Positions 9,479-18,859 of a stretch of DNA of 64,000 nt are shown one piece after another. The position numbers were made by a program, and so were the translations under genes. The notes beneath the pieces are model-generated. The model was not told the DNA's origin. It saw nothing but the letters and a program-made list of their open reading frames with translations, and did no database searches. Source of the stretch: Nitratireductor sp. GISD-1A_MAKvit (GTDB lineage: Bacteria; Pseudomonadota; Alphaproteobacteria; Rhizobiales; Rhizobiaceae); assembly GCF_040819555.1 (NCBI RefSeq), contig NZ_CP161920.1, positions 1,239,001 through 1,303,000 of the forward strand. The letters run 5' to 3'. The stretch's first letter is position 1; every line of letters starts with the position of its first letter.

Positions 9479-10165
9479 TTACAGTTTTGGTTCTGCTTCC
9501 TGATTGCCGCAGGAACCCGGTTTGTGAGCTTCGGGATGAGAAAAACCTATCGCGAAGAGATTTCCGTCCGGATCGTGGCTTGCAAGGAATGCACTGTTGC
9601 GACCGGTCAGCGGAAGAAGGCTCTTCCGGATCGTTCCGAAGGCAAGCGTGCCCGCCAGCAGCTTTCCGGGAAGGGGAGCGGCATCGGGCGGGGCATTACG
9701 CCAACGCTGGCGCAGACCGGCGATGCGTTGACGCAGGCTTGCATCGGAAATGCGCAGAAGGTGCCGGATTTCGCTGCGTGTATGACCACCGAGAGCGAGG
9801 AGCGCGACAATTCTCTGGCTCCTTGGCAGGCTGGCGAGGAACGCCGTCGGGATTTCGCTGTCGTCTGAGGGAACGACAAACTGTGCGGCGTTCTCGCGTT
9901 TCGTCCGGCGATAGGCGGAACGCCGTTTCGTCGCTGCCACGTTCCGCATGACGCCCTGCAGCCAGGCGCGGCTCTCCACGCATGGCCGGTTGCCGGCAGT
10001 CAGCGCGGCGATCAGCGTTTCCTGCACCAGATCTTCCGCTTCGATCAGGTGCGATGCGTGGCGATGCGCCGTTTTCAGAAGATGGCGATAGGTCGCGGGG
10101 GTGAGTTCAAGCCGGGCAGGCCTCTCCTGCGCTGTGCGCTTGTTATTCACCGCTCGCTCCCCCAT
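9479..10165 (-). CDS. ECF-type RNA polymerase sigma factor
   Basis: A 228-residue sigma-70 family protein. Region 2 is visible in YRHLLKTAHRHASHLIEAED followed by LVQETLIAAL, and region 4 in ALLALGGHTRSEIRHLLRIS with DASLRQRIAGLRQRW. About 60 residues follow region 4. They include FLASHDPDGNLFAIGFSHPE, reminiscent of the end of a VOC domain, and the neighbouring gene encodes a VOC protein. No anti-sigma gene is next to it. The extra C-terminal segment may control activity, as in several ECF groups with C-terminal extensions; that is inference. Alternative starts a few codons downstream are possible. Confidence 0.8.
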   Translation of the reverse strand: MGERAVNNKRTAQERPARLELTPATYRHLLKTAHRHASHLIEAEDLVQETLIAALTAGNRPCVESRAWLQGVMRNVAATKRRSAYRRTKRENAAQFVVPSDDSEIPTAFLASLPRSQRIVALLALGGHTRSEIRHLLRISDASLRQRIAGLRQRWRNAPPDAAPLPGKLLAGTLAFGTIRKSLLPLTGRNSAFLASHDPDGNLFAIGFSHPEAHKPGSCGNQEAEPKL

Positions 10166-10239
10166 GCTTCCAGTCAGCTGAGAAAGCTACAGGACGCAAT
10201 GCGCACTGCAAGCAAAGTCTGCCGCACAGGACGTGAAAT

Positions 10240-11215
10240 TCAACCCGCGATGTCCACCACTCCGCTTTCACCGCTCTCCGAGCCAAAGGCAAGGCGGCGA
10301 CCATCATCATCCCAGGCCATGGCGGTGATCGCGCCCTTGCCCTGCCGGCGCAGCAACACCTCTTTCTGGTCCGCGAAGCGCCCGGCCAGGATCATGCCGT
10401 CGCCATATCCTATTGCAGCGATCTCTTCCGTCGGATGGCAGCAAACCTGCGTCACCATCGTGTCGCCGCGTGTGCCAATCTCCAGAGGAGCTTTGCCCAT
10501 CGGGCCGTCCTTGGCCTGGAAGGGCCAGACAATCGCGGCAGGCGCCCCGGACGTGGCGAGCCACTTGCCCTTTGCGCTCCACGAAAAGCTCTTCACCTTT
10601 CCCGGATAGCCGGCCATGCGCATGTGTTTGCCGTCGGCGAGTTTCCAGCCATGCAGAGCGTTTTCCTGCATGGTGGTGACAAGGAACTTCCCATCTGGCG
10701 AGAAGGTGATGCCCGTGTGCGCGCCCGCCCATTCCAGCTCCGTTGGGTTGCCATCGGTTGCCGGAAAATGCAGCGTCGCGCCATTGTAGCGGGCAACCGC
10801 AAGCCGCATTCCCTTCGGCGCAAAGGCTATGCCCTCTATCGAGCGCGGATGCTGGAATTCGCGCTGTTTGCCGTCGGCAAACCGTACATAGGCATTGCGT
10901 CCGACCGCGAAGCCGACCGCGCCCTGCGGGGCCGGCTGCAACGCTGGTCACCCATTTGCGGCCGATCTCGGCCAGCGTTTGTACCGTTCCATCTGTTGCA
11001 AGGGCACACACGCGGCCATCTTCACCACCCGTGATGAGACGGTCCTGACCGGCGTCGGGGCAGGCTGTCAGAAGCCCGTCATGAACCTCTGTCCATTCGT
11101 GGCCATTGTCGAGACGATGCACGACACCGTCGGCGAGCGCGAAATGCGGAATGTGGTTCAGCCACGCGGTGGCGATGCAATAGCTTTCAAGATCGAGCGG
11201 TGCGACTGTGGGCAT
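10240..11215 (-). CDS. WD40-repeat protein (single-base frameshift)
   Basis: About 324 residues of WD40-like repeats forming a beta-propeller, with repeated blocks such as GITFSPDGKFLVTTMQENAL, VKSFSWSAKGKWLATSG and ITAMAWDDDGRRLAFGSE. There is no signal peptide, so a cytoplasmic scaffold role is likely. The frame breaks at 10928-10931: KWVTSVAAGP is in one frame and QGAVGFAVGRNAYV in the next. Removing one base of the GGGG run (GCGGGGCCGGC on the plus strand) restores it. It starts 3 bases after the COG0523 GTPase stop, so the two are translationally coupled and probably act in the same metal-related process. The exact function is unknown. Confidence 0.8.
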
Positions 11216-11218
11216 GCG

Positions 11219-12316
11219 TCAGGCCTGGCAGGCTTCAAAAGTGCGTTGCAGGCGCTCGACATCGAGTTCCCTGCCAATGAAGACGAGCCGCGTTTCGCGT
11301 GTCTCATCGTCGCGCCAGGGGCGCTGATGGTCGCCTTCAACGATCATGTGCACGCCCTGTACCACGAAACGGTCCGGATCATCCGCAAAGGCGATGATGC
11401 CTTTGAGGCGCAGAATGTTGGGCCCGTCGATCTGCGTGGTCTTCTCCAGCCAGGGGAGAAACTTCTTCGGGTCCATCTCGCCCGCGCGCAGGGAAAGCGA
11501 CTTCACGCCCGCATCATGAATGGGAGATGCTTCGCCGTGGTGGTGGCCGTGTCCGTGATGATCGTGGTCATGGTGATGATGATCGTGGTCGCAGTCGGGG
11601 CCGCACACATGGTCCGGATCGTCGTGGTCGAGGAAATGCGGATCATTGTCGAGCACGCGCTTCAGATCGAATGCGCCACGGTCCAGGATCTCGCTCAGCG
11701 AAACGCCGGCGCGCTCGGCGCGGTGAATGCGGGCCATAGGGTTGATCGCGCGGATCGTCGCTTCCACGGCGGCAAGTTCTTCCGGCGTCACGAGGTCGGT
11801 CTTGTTGACGATCACGACATCTGCGAAGGCGATCTGATCTTCGGCTTCGTTGGAATCCTTCAGGCGCAGCGGCAGGTGCTTGGCGTCGACCAGTGCCACC
11901 ACGGCATCGAGCCGCGTCTTGGCGCGCACATCGTCGTCCATGAAGAAGGTCTGCGCCACGGGGGCGGGGTCGGCCAGTCCCGTGGTTTCCACCACGATGG
12001 CGTCAAACCGGCCCGAACGCCGGGTCAGACCCTCGACCACGCGCACCAGATCGCCGCGCACCGTGCAGCACACGCAGCCATTGTTCATTTCGTAGATTTC
12101 CTCGTCGGATTCCACGATCAGATCGTTGTCGATGCCGATCTCGCCAAACTCGTTGACGATCACCGCATAACGCTTGCCGTGGTCTTCCGTGAGGATACGG
12201 TTCAGTAGCGTGGTCTTGCCGGAGCCGAGATAGCCCGTCAGCACGGTTACGGGGATCTGGCTGGGCGTGGCCTGGCTGGCTGTGTCGTTCTGCGTGTCGG
12301 TCATCGTTGCTCGCAT
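11219..12316 (-). CDS. COG0523-family (CobW/Zn chaperone) GTPase
   Basis: A 365-residue G3E GTPase used to deliver metal (zinc or cobalt) to target proteins. Visible parts are the P-loop [12 protein letters not shown], the metal-binding [13 protein letters not shown], the guanine-specificity motif VNKTDL, and a histidine/aspartate-rich stretch near residue 250 ([18 protein letters not shown]) suited to loading metal. The C-terminal CobW domain follows. The closely coupled WD40 gene downstream supports a zinc-homeostasis role. No Zur-type operator could be recognised in the 51 bases upstream. Cobalamin-related cobalt use is less likely because no cob genes are nearby. Confidence 0.9.
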   Translation of the reverse strand: MRATMTDTQNDTASQATPSQIPVTVLTGYLGSGKTTLLNRILTEDHGKRYAVIVNEFGEIGIDNDLIVESDEEIYEMNNGCVCCTVRGDLVRVVEGLTRRSGRFDAIVVETTGLADPAPVAQTFFMDDDVRAKTRLDAVVALVDAKHLPLRLKDSNEAEDQIAFADVVIVNKTDLVTPEELAAVEATIRAINPMARIHRAERAGVSLSEILDRGAFDLKRVLDNDPHFLDHDDPDHVCGPDCDHDHHHHDHDHHGHGHHHGEASPIHDAGVKSLSLRAGEMDPKKFLPWLEKTTQIDGPNILRLKGIIAFADDPDRFVVQGVHMIVEGDHQRPWRDDETRETRLVFIGRELDVERLQRTFEACQA

Positions 12317-12367
12317 AACTTGAAAGGTTTCTCGACTATATAAGGTTCTGCATTGCCGATTGCACCG

Positions 12368-13135
12368 TCATGCCCCGAAATGGGCGAGATCGAACCGATC
12401 CACGTCTGCGAGGAAGTCGACGAACCCTGCGACGCTGTGATCGAGTATGCGCTTTCCGGCCTCCGCACTTGCTGCAGCCGCGTTGCCCACCACGCCCTCG
12501 GGAGAAAGGTCCCGCATCATCCAGCCGAAGGCATGCGGGCCGTAAGCCCGCAAATGAGTGAAATCGCGCTGAAATTCGGCCTGGGCAGAGTGAAAGTCCC
12601 GGGCTTTTTCCATGTTCACCAGGTCGGGACGCAAAGCAAGCATAACCGAGGTTTCGATGAAACCTCCATGAATGCCCAGAGCGCGTTCTTCCGCAGAGAC
12701 GATGTCCGCCGGATAGCCGAATCGTGTCCAGCTGGTCGCAGCAGCCAGCATGCCGAATCGAACCCGCAATTCCGTTGTCACGATGGTCAGTAATGGCGAG
12801 TTTCCGCCATGGGCGTTCAATATCACCAGTTTTCGAAAGCCGGCATTGTATTGTGCCGCGCCGATGTCGATCCAGCGATGCGCCGCTTCGTCAAAGGCCA
12901 GCGATCTGGTCTTCGCAGAATCGGAATGCTCGATCGAATATCCGGTTTTCTCGACCGGAAGAGTTTTGATCAGAAGCCCGTCCGGAAGCGCCTTTTGCGC
13001 TGCTTCTACAATGCCTTGCGCGATGATCCAGTCGGTTTCCGCAGGCAGGTGAGGCCCGTGTTGTTCGGTTGCTCCAATCGGCAGAACGGCGATTGCTTTT
13101 GCTGGTGTCGACATATCGGCATGTCTCTTCATCAT
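12368..13135 (-). CDS. Creatininase-family amidohydrolase
   Basis: A 255-residue protein of the creatininase/FAPy-deformylase family, metal enzymes that open cyclic amides or deformylate purine derivatives. Metal-binding and catalytic blocks are LPIGATEQHGPHLPAETD near the N-terminus and KLVILNAHGGNSPLL; ALGIHGGFIETSVMLALRPD follows. The first ATG is at 13135; an internal ATG seven codons on (MSTPAKAIAVLP) fits the family N-terminus better. The substrate could be creatinine, but the family covers other cyclic amides and no creatinase or hydantoinase gene is adjacent. Given the purine cluster nearby, a formamidopyrimidine or ureide substrate is equally possible. Confidence 0.85.
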   Translation of the reverse strand: MMKRHADMSTPAKAIAVLPIGATEQHGPHLPAETDWIIAQGIVEAAQKALPDGLLIKTLPVEKTGYSIEHSDSAKTRSLAFDEAAHRWIDIGAAQYNAGFRKLVILNAHGGNSPLLTIVTTELRVRFGMLAAATSWTRFGYPADIVSAEERALGIHGGFIETSVMLALRPDLVNMEKARDFHSAQAEFQRDFTHLRAYGPHAFGWMMRDLSPEGVVGNAAAASAEAGKRILDHSVAGFVDFLADVDRFDLAHFGA

Positions 13136-13303
13136 TTGCCCCGGAAGAAGCCGGGAAAACCAGCCAGCAAAGCTCTTATGCGAAAGTAGAGTATGCTTAA
13201 TTGTTTAAACACGGTCAATCTCTGGTTGCAAAGAGCTCCATCAGAGCTATTTTGTGCGCGGGGCGTTCTATCTTATTGTTGAAGATGTCTAAAGGGGAGT
13301 TTT

Positions 13304-13780
13304 ATGGCCAAAGCTGCAAGAGGCGCGACGATTGGGTTGTTGCAATCGGCCGCCCGGCTTTCACGCACCGCTCTGGCGGAGCGGCTTCTGGAACACGGAC
13401 TATATGCCGGCCAGGACAAGATCATGCTGGCTTTATCGGTGGAAAATGGGCAGACGCCCAGCCAACTTGCCGCCTTATTGGGCGTAAGGCCGCCAACAAT
13501 CACCAAGACAATTAATCGGCTTGCCAATCAGGGGTTTCTGGTAAAACGATTATCGGAAGAAGATGGACGTCGTGCATATGTTTTTTTAACCGAAGAAGGC
13601 GAGCAGGCCATTCGGTATATCGAGAAATCAGTCCGCAAGGCCGAGAAAACCGCCTTGAAGGGCTTTGACAAGAAAGAGCACAGGGTTCTGGTCCATCTGC
13701 TCTCCCGGGTCGAGGCCAACCTCAACGGGTCGAGTGTCATCGAGCTTGATGGTGACGAGAGCGTCGAAATACAGAACTGA
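13304..13780 (+). CDS. MarR-family transcriptional regulator
   Basis: A 158-residue winged-helix regulator. The DNA-binding region spans GQTPSQLAALLGVRPPTITK and TINRLANQGFLVKRLSEEDG, followed by the wing RRAYVFLTEEG and a C-terminal dimer helix. A ribosome-binding site AAGGGGAG lies just before ATG 13304. It stands alone between a divergent amidohydrolase and a downstream LacI gene, so its target is unclear. The base composition of this gene and its upstream region is more AT-rich than its neighbours, which may mean separate acquisition. Confidence 0.88.
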   Translation: MAKAARGATIGLLQSAARLSRTALAERLLEHGLYAGQDKIMLALSVENGQTPSQLAALLGVRPPTITKTINRLANQGFLVKRLSEEDGRRAYVFLTEEGEQAIRYIEKSVRKAEKTALKGFDKKEHRVLVHLLSRVEANLNGSSVIELDGDESVEIQN

Positions 13781-14009
13781 TCGCTCGTTTCCCCTTTTTC
13801 GGATTTCCCAAAACGCCACCTGTATTCATGAGCCAAAGCCTGCCCGTCGGCATGCCATGCGATTGACCTTCCCGCCGTCCCTGGCGTAATCAGTCTTAAA
13901 CAGTTTAGGCTGGGTGGAGCCACAGGTACGCTCGTCGTGCTGGTGGGCGGACTGGCTTTTGGCGTCCGTTCCTCTGGAACGGAGGTTTTGTGCGATTGGG
14001 GGATACAGG

Positions 14010-15029
14010 CTGGCACAAAAAATCAAGCTTTCCACGATAGCTGAAGCACTTGGTGTTTCCACTGCTACCGTCTCGCTGGCGTTGCGCGACAGTCCACTTG
14101 TGGCTGATGCGACACGCCAGCGCATCAAGGAGCACGCGCGCGAGATCGGTTATATCTACAATCGGCGCGCTGCCAGTCTGCGGACTTCCCGCTCCGGCAT
14201 TATCGGGGTCGTGGTGCACGACATCATGAACCCGTTTTTCGCCGAAATTCTGCGGTCGATCGAAAGCGAGCTTGATCGGTCGCGTCAGACGTTCCTCCTG
14301 TCGAACCATTACGACCAGCTGGAAAAACAGCGCACCTTCATCGACACGCTGCTACAGCTCGGAGCAGACGGGGTGATCATGTCACCGGCCATCGGCACGC
14401 CGCCACAGGATATCCGCCTTGTGGAGGAAAACGGTTTGCCCACGGTGCTGATCGCGCGCTCCGTGGAGGGGGCAAGGGTTCCGGTTTTTCGTGGAGACGA
14501 TGCCTATGGAACGGGGCTTGCCACAAATCATCTCATATCGCTTGGCCATACCCGCATAGCGATGATCGGTGGTACGGATCAGACCTCGACCGGACGCGAC
14601 CGGTATCAGGGCTACGTCGATGCGATGAAAAAAGCCGGGCTGGACATCAAGCCGCAATGGCGTTTCCCCGGCCCACGCACGAAACAGGCGGGGTTCGAAA
14701 TTGCCGGTGCATTTCTGGCGCTCAAGGACAAGCCCACTGCCGCGGTGTGCTGGAACGACCTGGTTGCCATCGGTCTCATGAACGGCATTGCCCGCGCCGG
14801 GCTCGTGCCGGGTGTCGACATTTCGGTAACCGGCTATGACGATCTTGAGGAAGCGGCCATCGCCACTCCGGCGCTCACCACGGTCTGGAATGGCCAGAGG
14901 GATGTGGGGCGTCGGGCAGCGCGCGTGTTGCTTGACAGGTTGAATGGCGCTGAGGTCAACCCGGCGCAGGAACTGATCAAGCCTGAATTGCACGTGCGGC
15001 AGTCAACCAGCAAGCCTGTCGAGCGCTGA
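14010..15029 (+). CDS. LacI-family transcriptional regulator
   Basis: A LacI/GalR repressor of about 339 residues. The helix-turn-helix KLSTIAEALGVSTATVSLAL is at the extreme N-terminus, the hinge YNRRAASLRTSRSGIIGVVV follows, and then the periplasmic-binding-protein-like sensor domain (DIMNPFFAEILRSIE, ISVTGYDDLEEAAI). The frame is open back to ATG 13914, but that gives a 32-residue extension unlike the family. The start placed here is CTG 14010, preceded by GGGGGA 6 bases upstream. It lies 49 bases before a 2-hydroxyacid dehydrogenase gene, so it may regulate that gene. The ligand is unknown. Confidence 0.85.
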   Translation: MAQKIKLSTIAEALGVSTATVSLALRDSPLVADATRQRIKEHAREIGYIYNRRAASLRTSRSGIIGVVVHDIMNPFFAEILRSIESELDRSRQTFLLSNHYDQLEKQRTFIDTLLQLGADGVIMSPAIGTPPQDIRLVEENGLPTVLIARSVEGARVPVFRGDDAYGTGLATNHLISLGHTRIAMIGGTDQTSTGRDRYQGYVDAMKKAGLDIKPQWRFPGPRTKQAGFEIAGAFLALKDKPTAAVCWNDLVAIGLMNGIARAGLVPGVDISVTGYDDLEEAAIATPALTTVWNGQRDVGRRAARVLLDRLNGAEVNPAQELIKPELHVRQSTSKPVER

Positions 15030-15078
15030 CCGCATCCCGTTTTCGCCTTACGTTCGGTTCTTTTGGGGAGAGAAGAGC

Positions 15079-16071
15079 TTGTCTGATCTAAGCAGCATTG
15101 CCATCCTTGTGCCGGGGCGCCTTCATCCCCACGCGATTGAGCGCATCGAGGGGCGTTTCAAGCTCATCGTGATCGACCGGGCCGACCCCGCCCTTGTTAC
15201 AGAAGAGATGGCCGGGAAAGTGCGGGGCATGGCTGCAATGACCGAAGTCGATGCGGCCTTTATCGATGCGTTTCCCAATCTCGAGATCATCGCCAATTTC
15301 GGGGTTGGGTATGATGCCGTGGACGCAGCCCATGCCGTAAGACGCGGTGTGATGGTGACCAACACGCCCGATGTCCTGACCGATGAAGTGGCTGACACAG
15401 CCGTCGGGCTTCTTCTCAACACGGTGCGCGAGCTTCCTCGTGCAGAACAGTGGTTGCGCGAAGGGCGCTGGGTGCGTGAAGGCGCGTATCCGTTTTCTCG
15501 CGCTTCGCTGCGCGGAAGAACGGTTGGAATCTTCGGAATGGGGCGAATCGGGCAGGCTATCGCCCAGCGTCTGGCTGCCTTCGGTCTGCCGATCTCCTAC
15601 CACAATCGCCGGCCCGTCGAGAACTGTCCCTACGCCTATTTCGACACGCTTCAAGGGCTTGCTTCGGCTGTCGACACTCTCATCTGCGTCGCACCAGGTG
15701 GCGCGGCCACAAACAGGGCGATCAATGCCGAGGTGCTGGAGGCACTCGGTCCGGATGGCGTGTTTGTGAATATCGGCCGTGGCAGCACGGTGGACGAAGA
15801 GGCGCTTGTCAGCGCCCTGGAGAACGGCACCATTCTTGCTGCCGGTCTGGATGTATTCGCGAACGAGCCGCACGTGCCAGACGCTCTTCTCGACCTTCGG
15901 AACGTTTCGCTTCTTCCGCATGTAGGCTCTGCATCGGTCGCAACCCGGAAGGCAATGGCTGAGCTCGTGACAGACAATCTTATTGCGTGGTTTGCGCAGG
16001 CAAAAGCCATCACCCCGGTGCCGGAAGCAGCGCATCTTGAGCCCCGACTGCCAGCCAGCGACCGGTTGTGA
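15079..16071 (+). CDS. D-isomer-specific 2-hydroxyacid dehydrogenase (glyoxylate/hydroxypyruvate reductase type)
   Basis: A 330-residue NAD(P)-dependent dehydrogenase. It shows the catalytic-domain block ANFGVGYDAVDAAHA, the dinucleotide-binding motif GIFGMGRIGQAIAQRL, the catalytic arginine in NIGRGSTVDEEAL, the catalytic glutamate region DVFANEPHVP and the catalytic histidine in LLPHVGSAS. It likely reduces hydroxypyruvate or glyoxylate, or a related 2-oxo acid. The start is TTG 15079 with AGAGAAGAG just upstream. It follows the LacI gene on the same strand. The exact substrate cannot be told from sequence. Confidence 0.9.
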   Translation: MSDLSSIAILVPGRLHPHAIERIEGRFKLIVIDRADPALVTEEMAGKVRGMAAMTEVDAAFIDAFPNLEIIANFGVGYDAVDAAHAVRRGVMVTNTPDVLTDEVADTAVGLLLNTVRELPRAEQWLREGRWVREGAYPFSRASLRGRTVGIFGMGRIGQAIAQRLAAFGLPISYHNRRPVENCPYAYFDTLQGLASAVDTLICVAPGGAATNRAINAEVLEALGPDGVFVNIGRGSTVDEEALVSALENGTILAAGLDVFANEPHVPDALLDLRNVSLLPHVGSASVATRKAMAELVTDNLIAWFAQAKAITPVPEAAHLEPRLPASDRL

Positions 16072-16098
16072 AGAAAATTAACGCCTGAGTTGTAATTT

Positions 16099-16113
16099 TT
16101 AACGATTGCTTAA
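16099..16113 (+). promoter_or_regulatory. CtrA-like binding site (TTAA-N7-TTAA)
   Basis: TTAA at 16099-16102 and TTAA at 16110-16113 are separated by exactly 7 bases, matching the full CtrA recognition sequence of alphaproteobacteria. It lies about 40 bases before the start of the small secreted protein gene at 16154, a position that would overlap its promoter. Confidence 0.45.
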
Positions 16114-16153
16114 CCACAGGTGTTTGAAGCTCCGGTTTTGAGGAGGAATCCTC

Positions 16154-16585
16154 GTGATAAAGGGAGACCGGGGTACGATGAAGCTGCTTGTGCCAGGTGC
16201 GCTCGCCTTGCTCCTTGTGGGAACGGTCGGGTATTTCCCGAACTTCCAGAAGGCTGAAGACACGGTGACACCCCCTGAGGCAAATCAATCGGAGCAGGAC
16301 GTTTCCGGCGCAGAATTCATCCTGACGCGGATCGGTTCGGAGCACCTCTGCAAGGTGCGCCACGCGCCTGCAGACGAACGCGCGGAACTCACGCTGGGGC
16401 CCGACTGCACTCTCCTCGTTCCAGATCTCGCGGAAGCCCGGATTTGGGAAGAGAGGGCCGACGGCACGGTCGCCTTTGTTTCGCAGAGCGGGGAAACGAT
16501 CATGGAGTTCTTCGCCGGTGACGGCCTGACTTATGAGTCCCTGAGGCCGAAAACGCCGATACTGAGCATGTACCGTCCCGACTGA
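16154..16585 (+). CDS. Small exported protein, AprI/Inh-like beta-barrel (putative)
   Basis: A 143-residue protein with an N-terminal hydrophobic segment (LLVPGALALLLVGTVGYF) that is a signal anchor or signal peptide. The remaining 85 residues carry two cysteines (EHLCKVRH and GPDCTLLVP), a tryptophan (EARIWEERADG) and SGETIMEFF. This spacing resembles the AprI/Inh protease-inhibitor fold, which is found in periplasmic inhibitors and in outer-membrane lipoproteins of rhizobia. The start is GTG 16154 or ATG 16178. No protease gene is adjacent. The domain call is from pattern memory and is moderate at best. Confidence 0.55.
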   Translation: MIKGDRGTMKLLVPGALALLLVGTVGYFPNFQKAEDTVTPPEANQSEQDVSGAEFILTRIGSEHLCKVRHAPADERAELTLGPDCTLLVPDLAEARIWEERADGTVAFVSQSGETIMEFFAGDGLTYESLRPKTPILSMYRPD

Positions 16586-16586
16586 G

Positions 16587-17409
16587 TTATTGCGCGGCGA
16601 TCCCGGAGCGGTTTCGAGCCCTGGCATGGCTGCGCACCGCCTCTCCGAATGCCCTGAAGATACGCGCCGAGGCATCATCCGTCGCGGCCCAGTATTCGGG
16701 GTGCCACTGCACGCCGACAGCAAAACCGGGCGCATCCCGTACGGAAACCGCCTCCACCGTCCCGTCATCGGCTTTCGCCTCGATCTGGAGTTGGGGAGCA
16801 GGGCCGGTCCACACCCTGCCGGTGGACCGAGTTGACCTTGACCTCGCCGCTTTCGAACATGCGTGAAAGGCAACCCTCCGGAGCAATCTTCACGGTCTGG
16901 CGGATCGCGAAGCGGGCATCATGCCCCATGTTCTCTGGTCCGCGATGGTCAAAGGCACCTTCGCGTTCATGGATTTCCGTGGCCAGCGTGCCGCCAAGCG
17001 CGACATTCAGTTCCTGTATCCCGCGGCAGATTGCCAGAAGCGGCACTCCATTTTCGATGGCCTTGCGGATTAAAGGCAGTGTGGTGGCATCGCGTGCGTG
17101 GTCGTAGGGACCGTTTTCCTCGGTGGCTTCGCCACCATAAAGCTCGGGATAAACGTTTGATTTCGAGCCCGTGACAAGAACACCGTCCACCGTATCAAGA
17201 AGACCTTCCAGATCCAGCCGTTCGCCGAGGGCGGGAACGAGAACCGGCAGAACGCCGGCTGTATTCACCGCCGCATCCAGATAGGGCTGGGGGGTCGCGT
17301 GCCAGGTGTAATTCTCGAAATCCTTGGTATCCGTCGAAACGGCGATCAGTGGGGTGCGCATCCGGAAACCCGTAATTTGGCGGTCGTTGTTTCGGGTCAA
17401 TGTAGACAT
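16587..17409 (-). CDS. Class I glutamine amidotransferase-like hydrolase, gamma-glutamyl-GABA hydrolase type (single-base frameshift)
   Basis: About 274 residues of the peptidase C26 family, which hydrolyses gamma-glutamyl-gamma-aminobutyrate in putrescine breakdown. The nucleophile cysteine is in LLAICRGIQELNVALGG. The catalytic His-Glu pair is expected in GVQWHPEYW, and DGVLVTGSKSNVYPELYGG lies before them. The frame breaks at 16801-16803: VNSVHRQGVDRP is in one frame and APQLQIEAKADDG in the next. Removing one G from GCAGGGCCGG restores it. The start MSTLT (17409) is chosen; longer and shorter starts exist. No other putrescine genes are adjacent, so the substrate is uncertain. Confidence 0.85.
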
Positions 17410-17627
17410 TCTGCCGTCCATTCCAATGGGCAGATGGATGAATTCGTTGGGCCTTCGACATTGGTCGCAGATGGCGGCTGGGCGCTGGACTTGGGGCGCG
17501 CTGCATGCATTGATACCAATGGTTTGAACCACCCAGAAAAAAGAAATCACACGCGGGTGGCGAAGCTGGCAGGACGCCGGGAGTCAAGGGGACCCCGGCA
17601 AACGGCTCCAGAATGGGAGGAGAATAG

Positions 17628-18734
<1,107 letters not shown>

Positions 18735-18756
18735 CCTTTCCTGGAGCGAACGCAAA

Positions 18757-18790
18757 CAAAAACCCCGGAGCGCGGCTCCGGGGTTTTTTG
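18757..18790. terminator. Bidirectional Rho-independent terminator between takP and the first dctM
   Basis: A perfect 11-bp stem (18761-18771 with 18775-18785) around a 3-base loop is flanked by A-rich sequence upstream and TTTTTT downstream. It can therefore stop transcription from both convergent genes. Confidence 0.85.
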
Positions 18791-18859
18791 TGTCAGTCGA
18801 AACTCGGTGGCTGGCTGAGGTCCGGTCCCGCAGGGGGCGGTTCTTCCCGGGGGGCATCC

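Noticed and set aside
11560..11595. Apparent short tandem repeat rich in ATGGTGATG-like units
   Set aside because: It is the coding sequence of the His/Asp-rich metal-binding stretch of the COG0523 GTPase, not a separate repeat element.
10895..12208. 437-codon plus-strand frame over the COG0523 GTPase and WD40 gene
   Set aside because: It is antisense to well-recognised proteins and its sequence shows no domain; the histidine-rich coding region keeps the opposite strand open.
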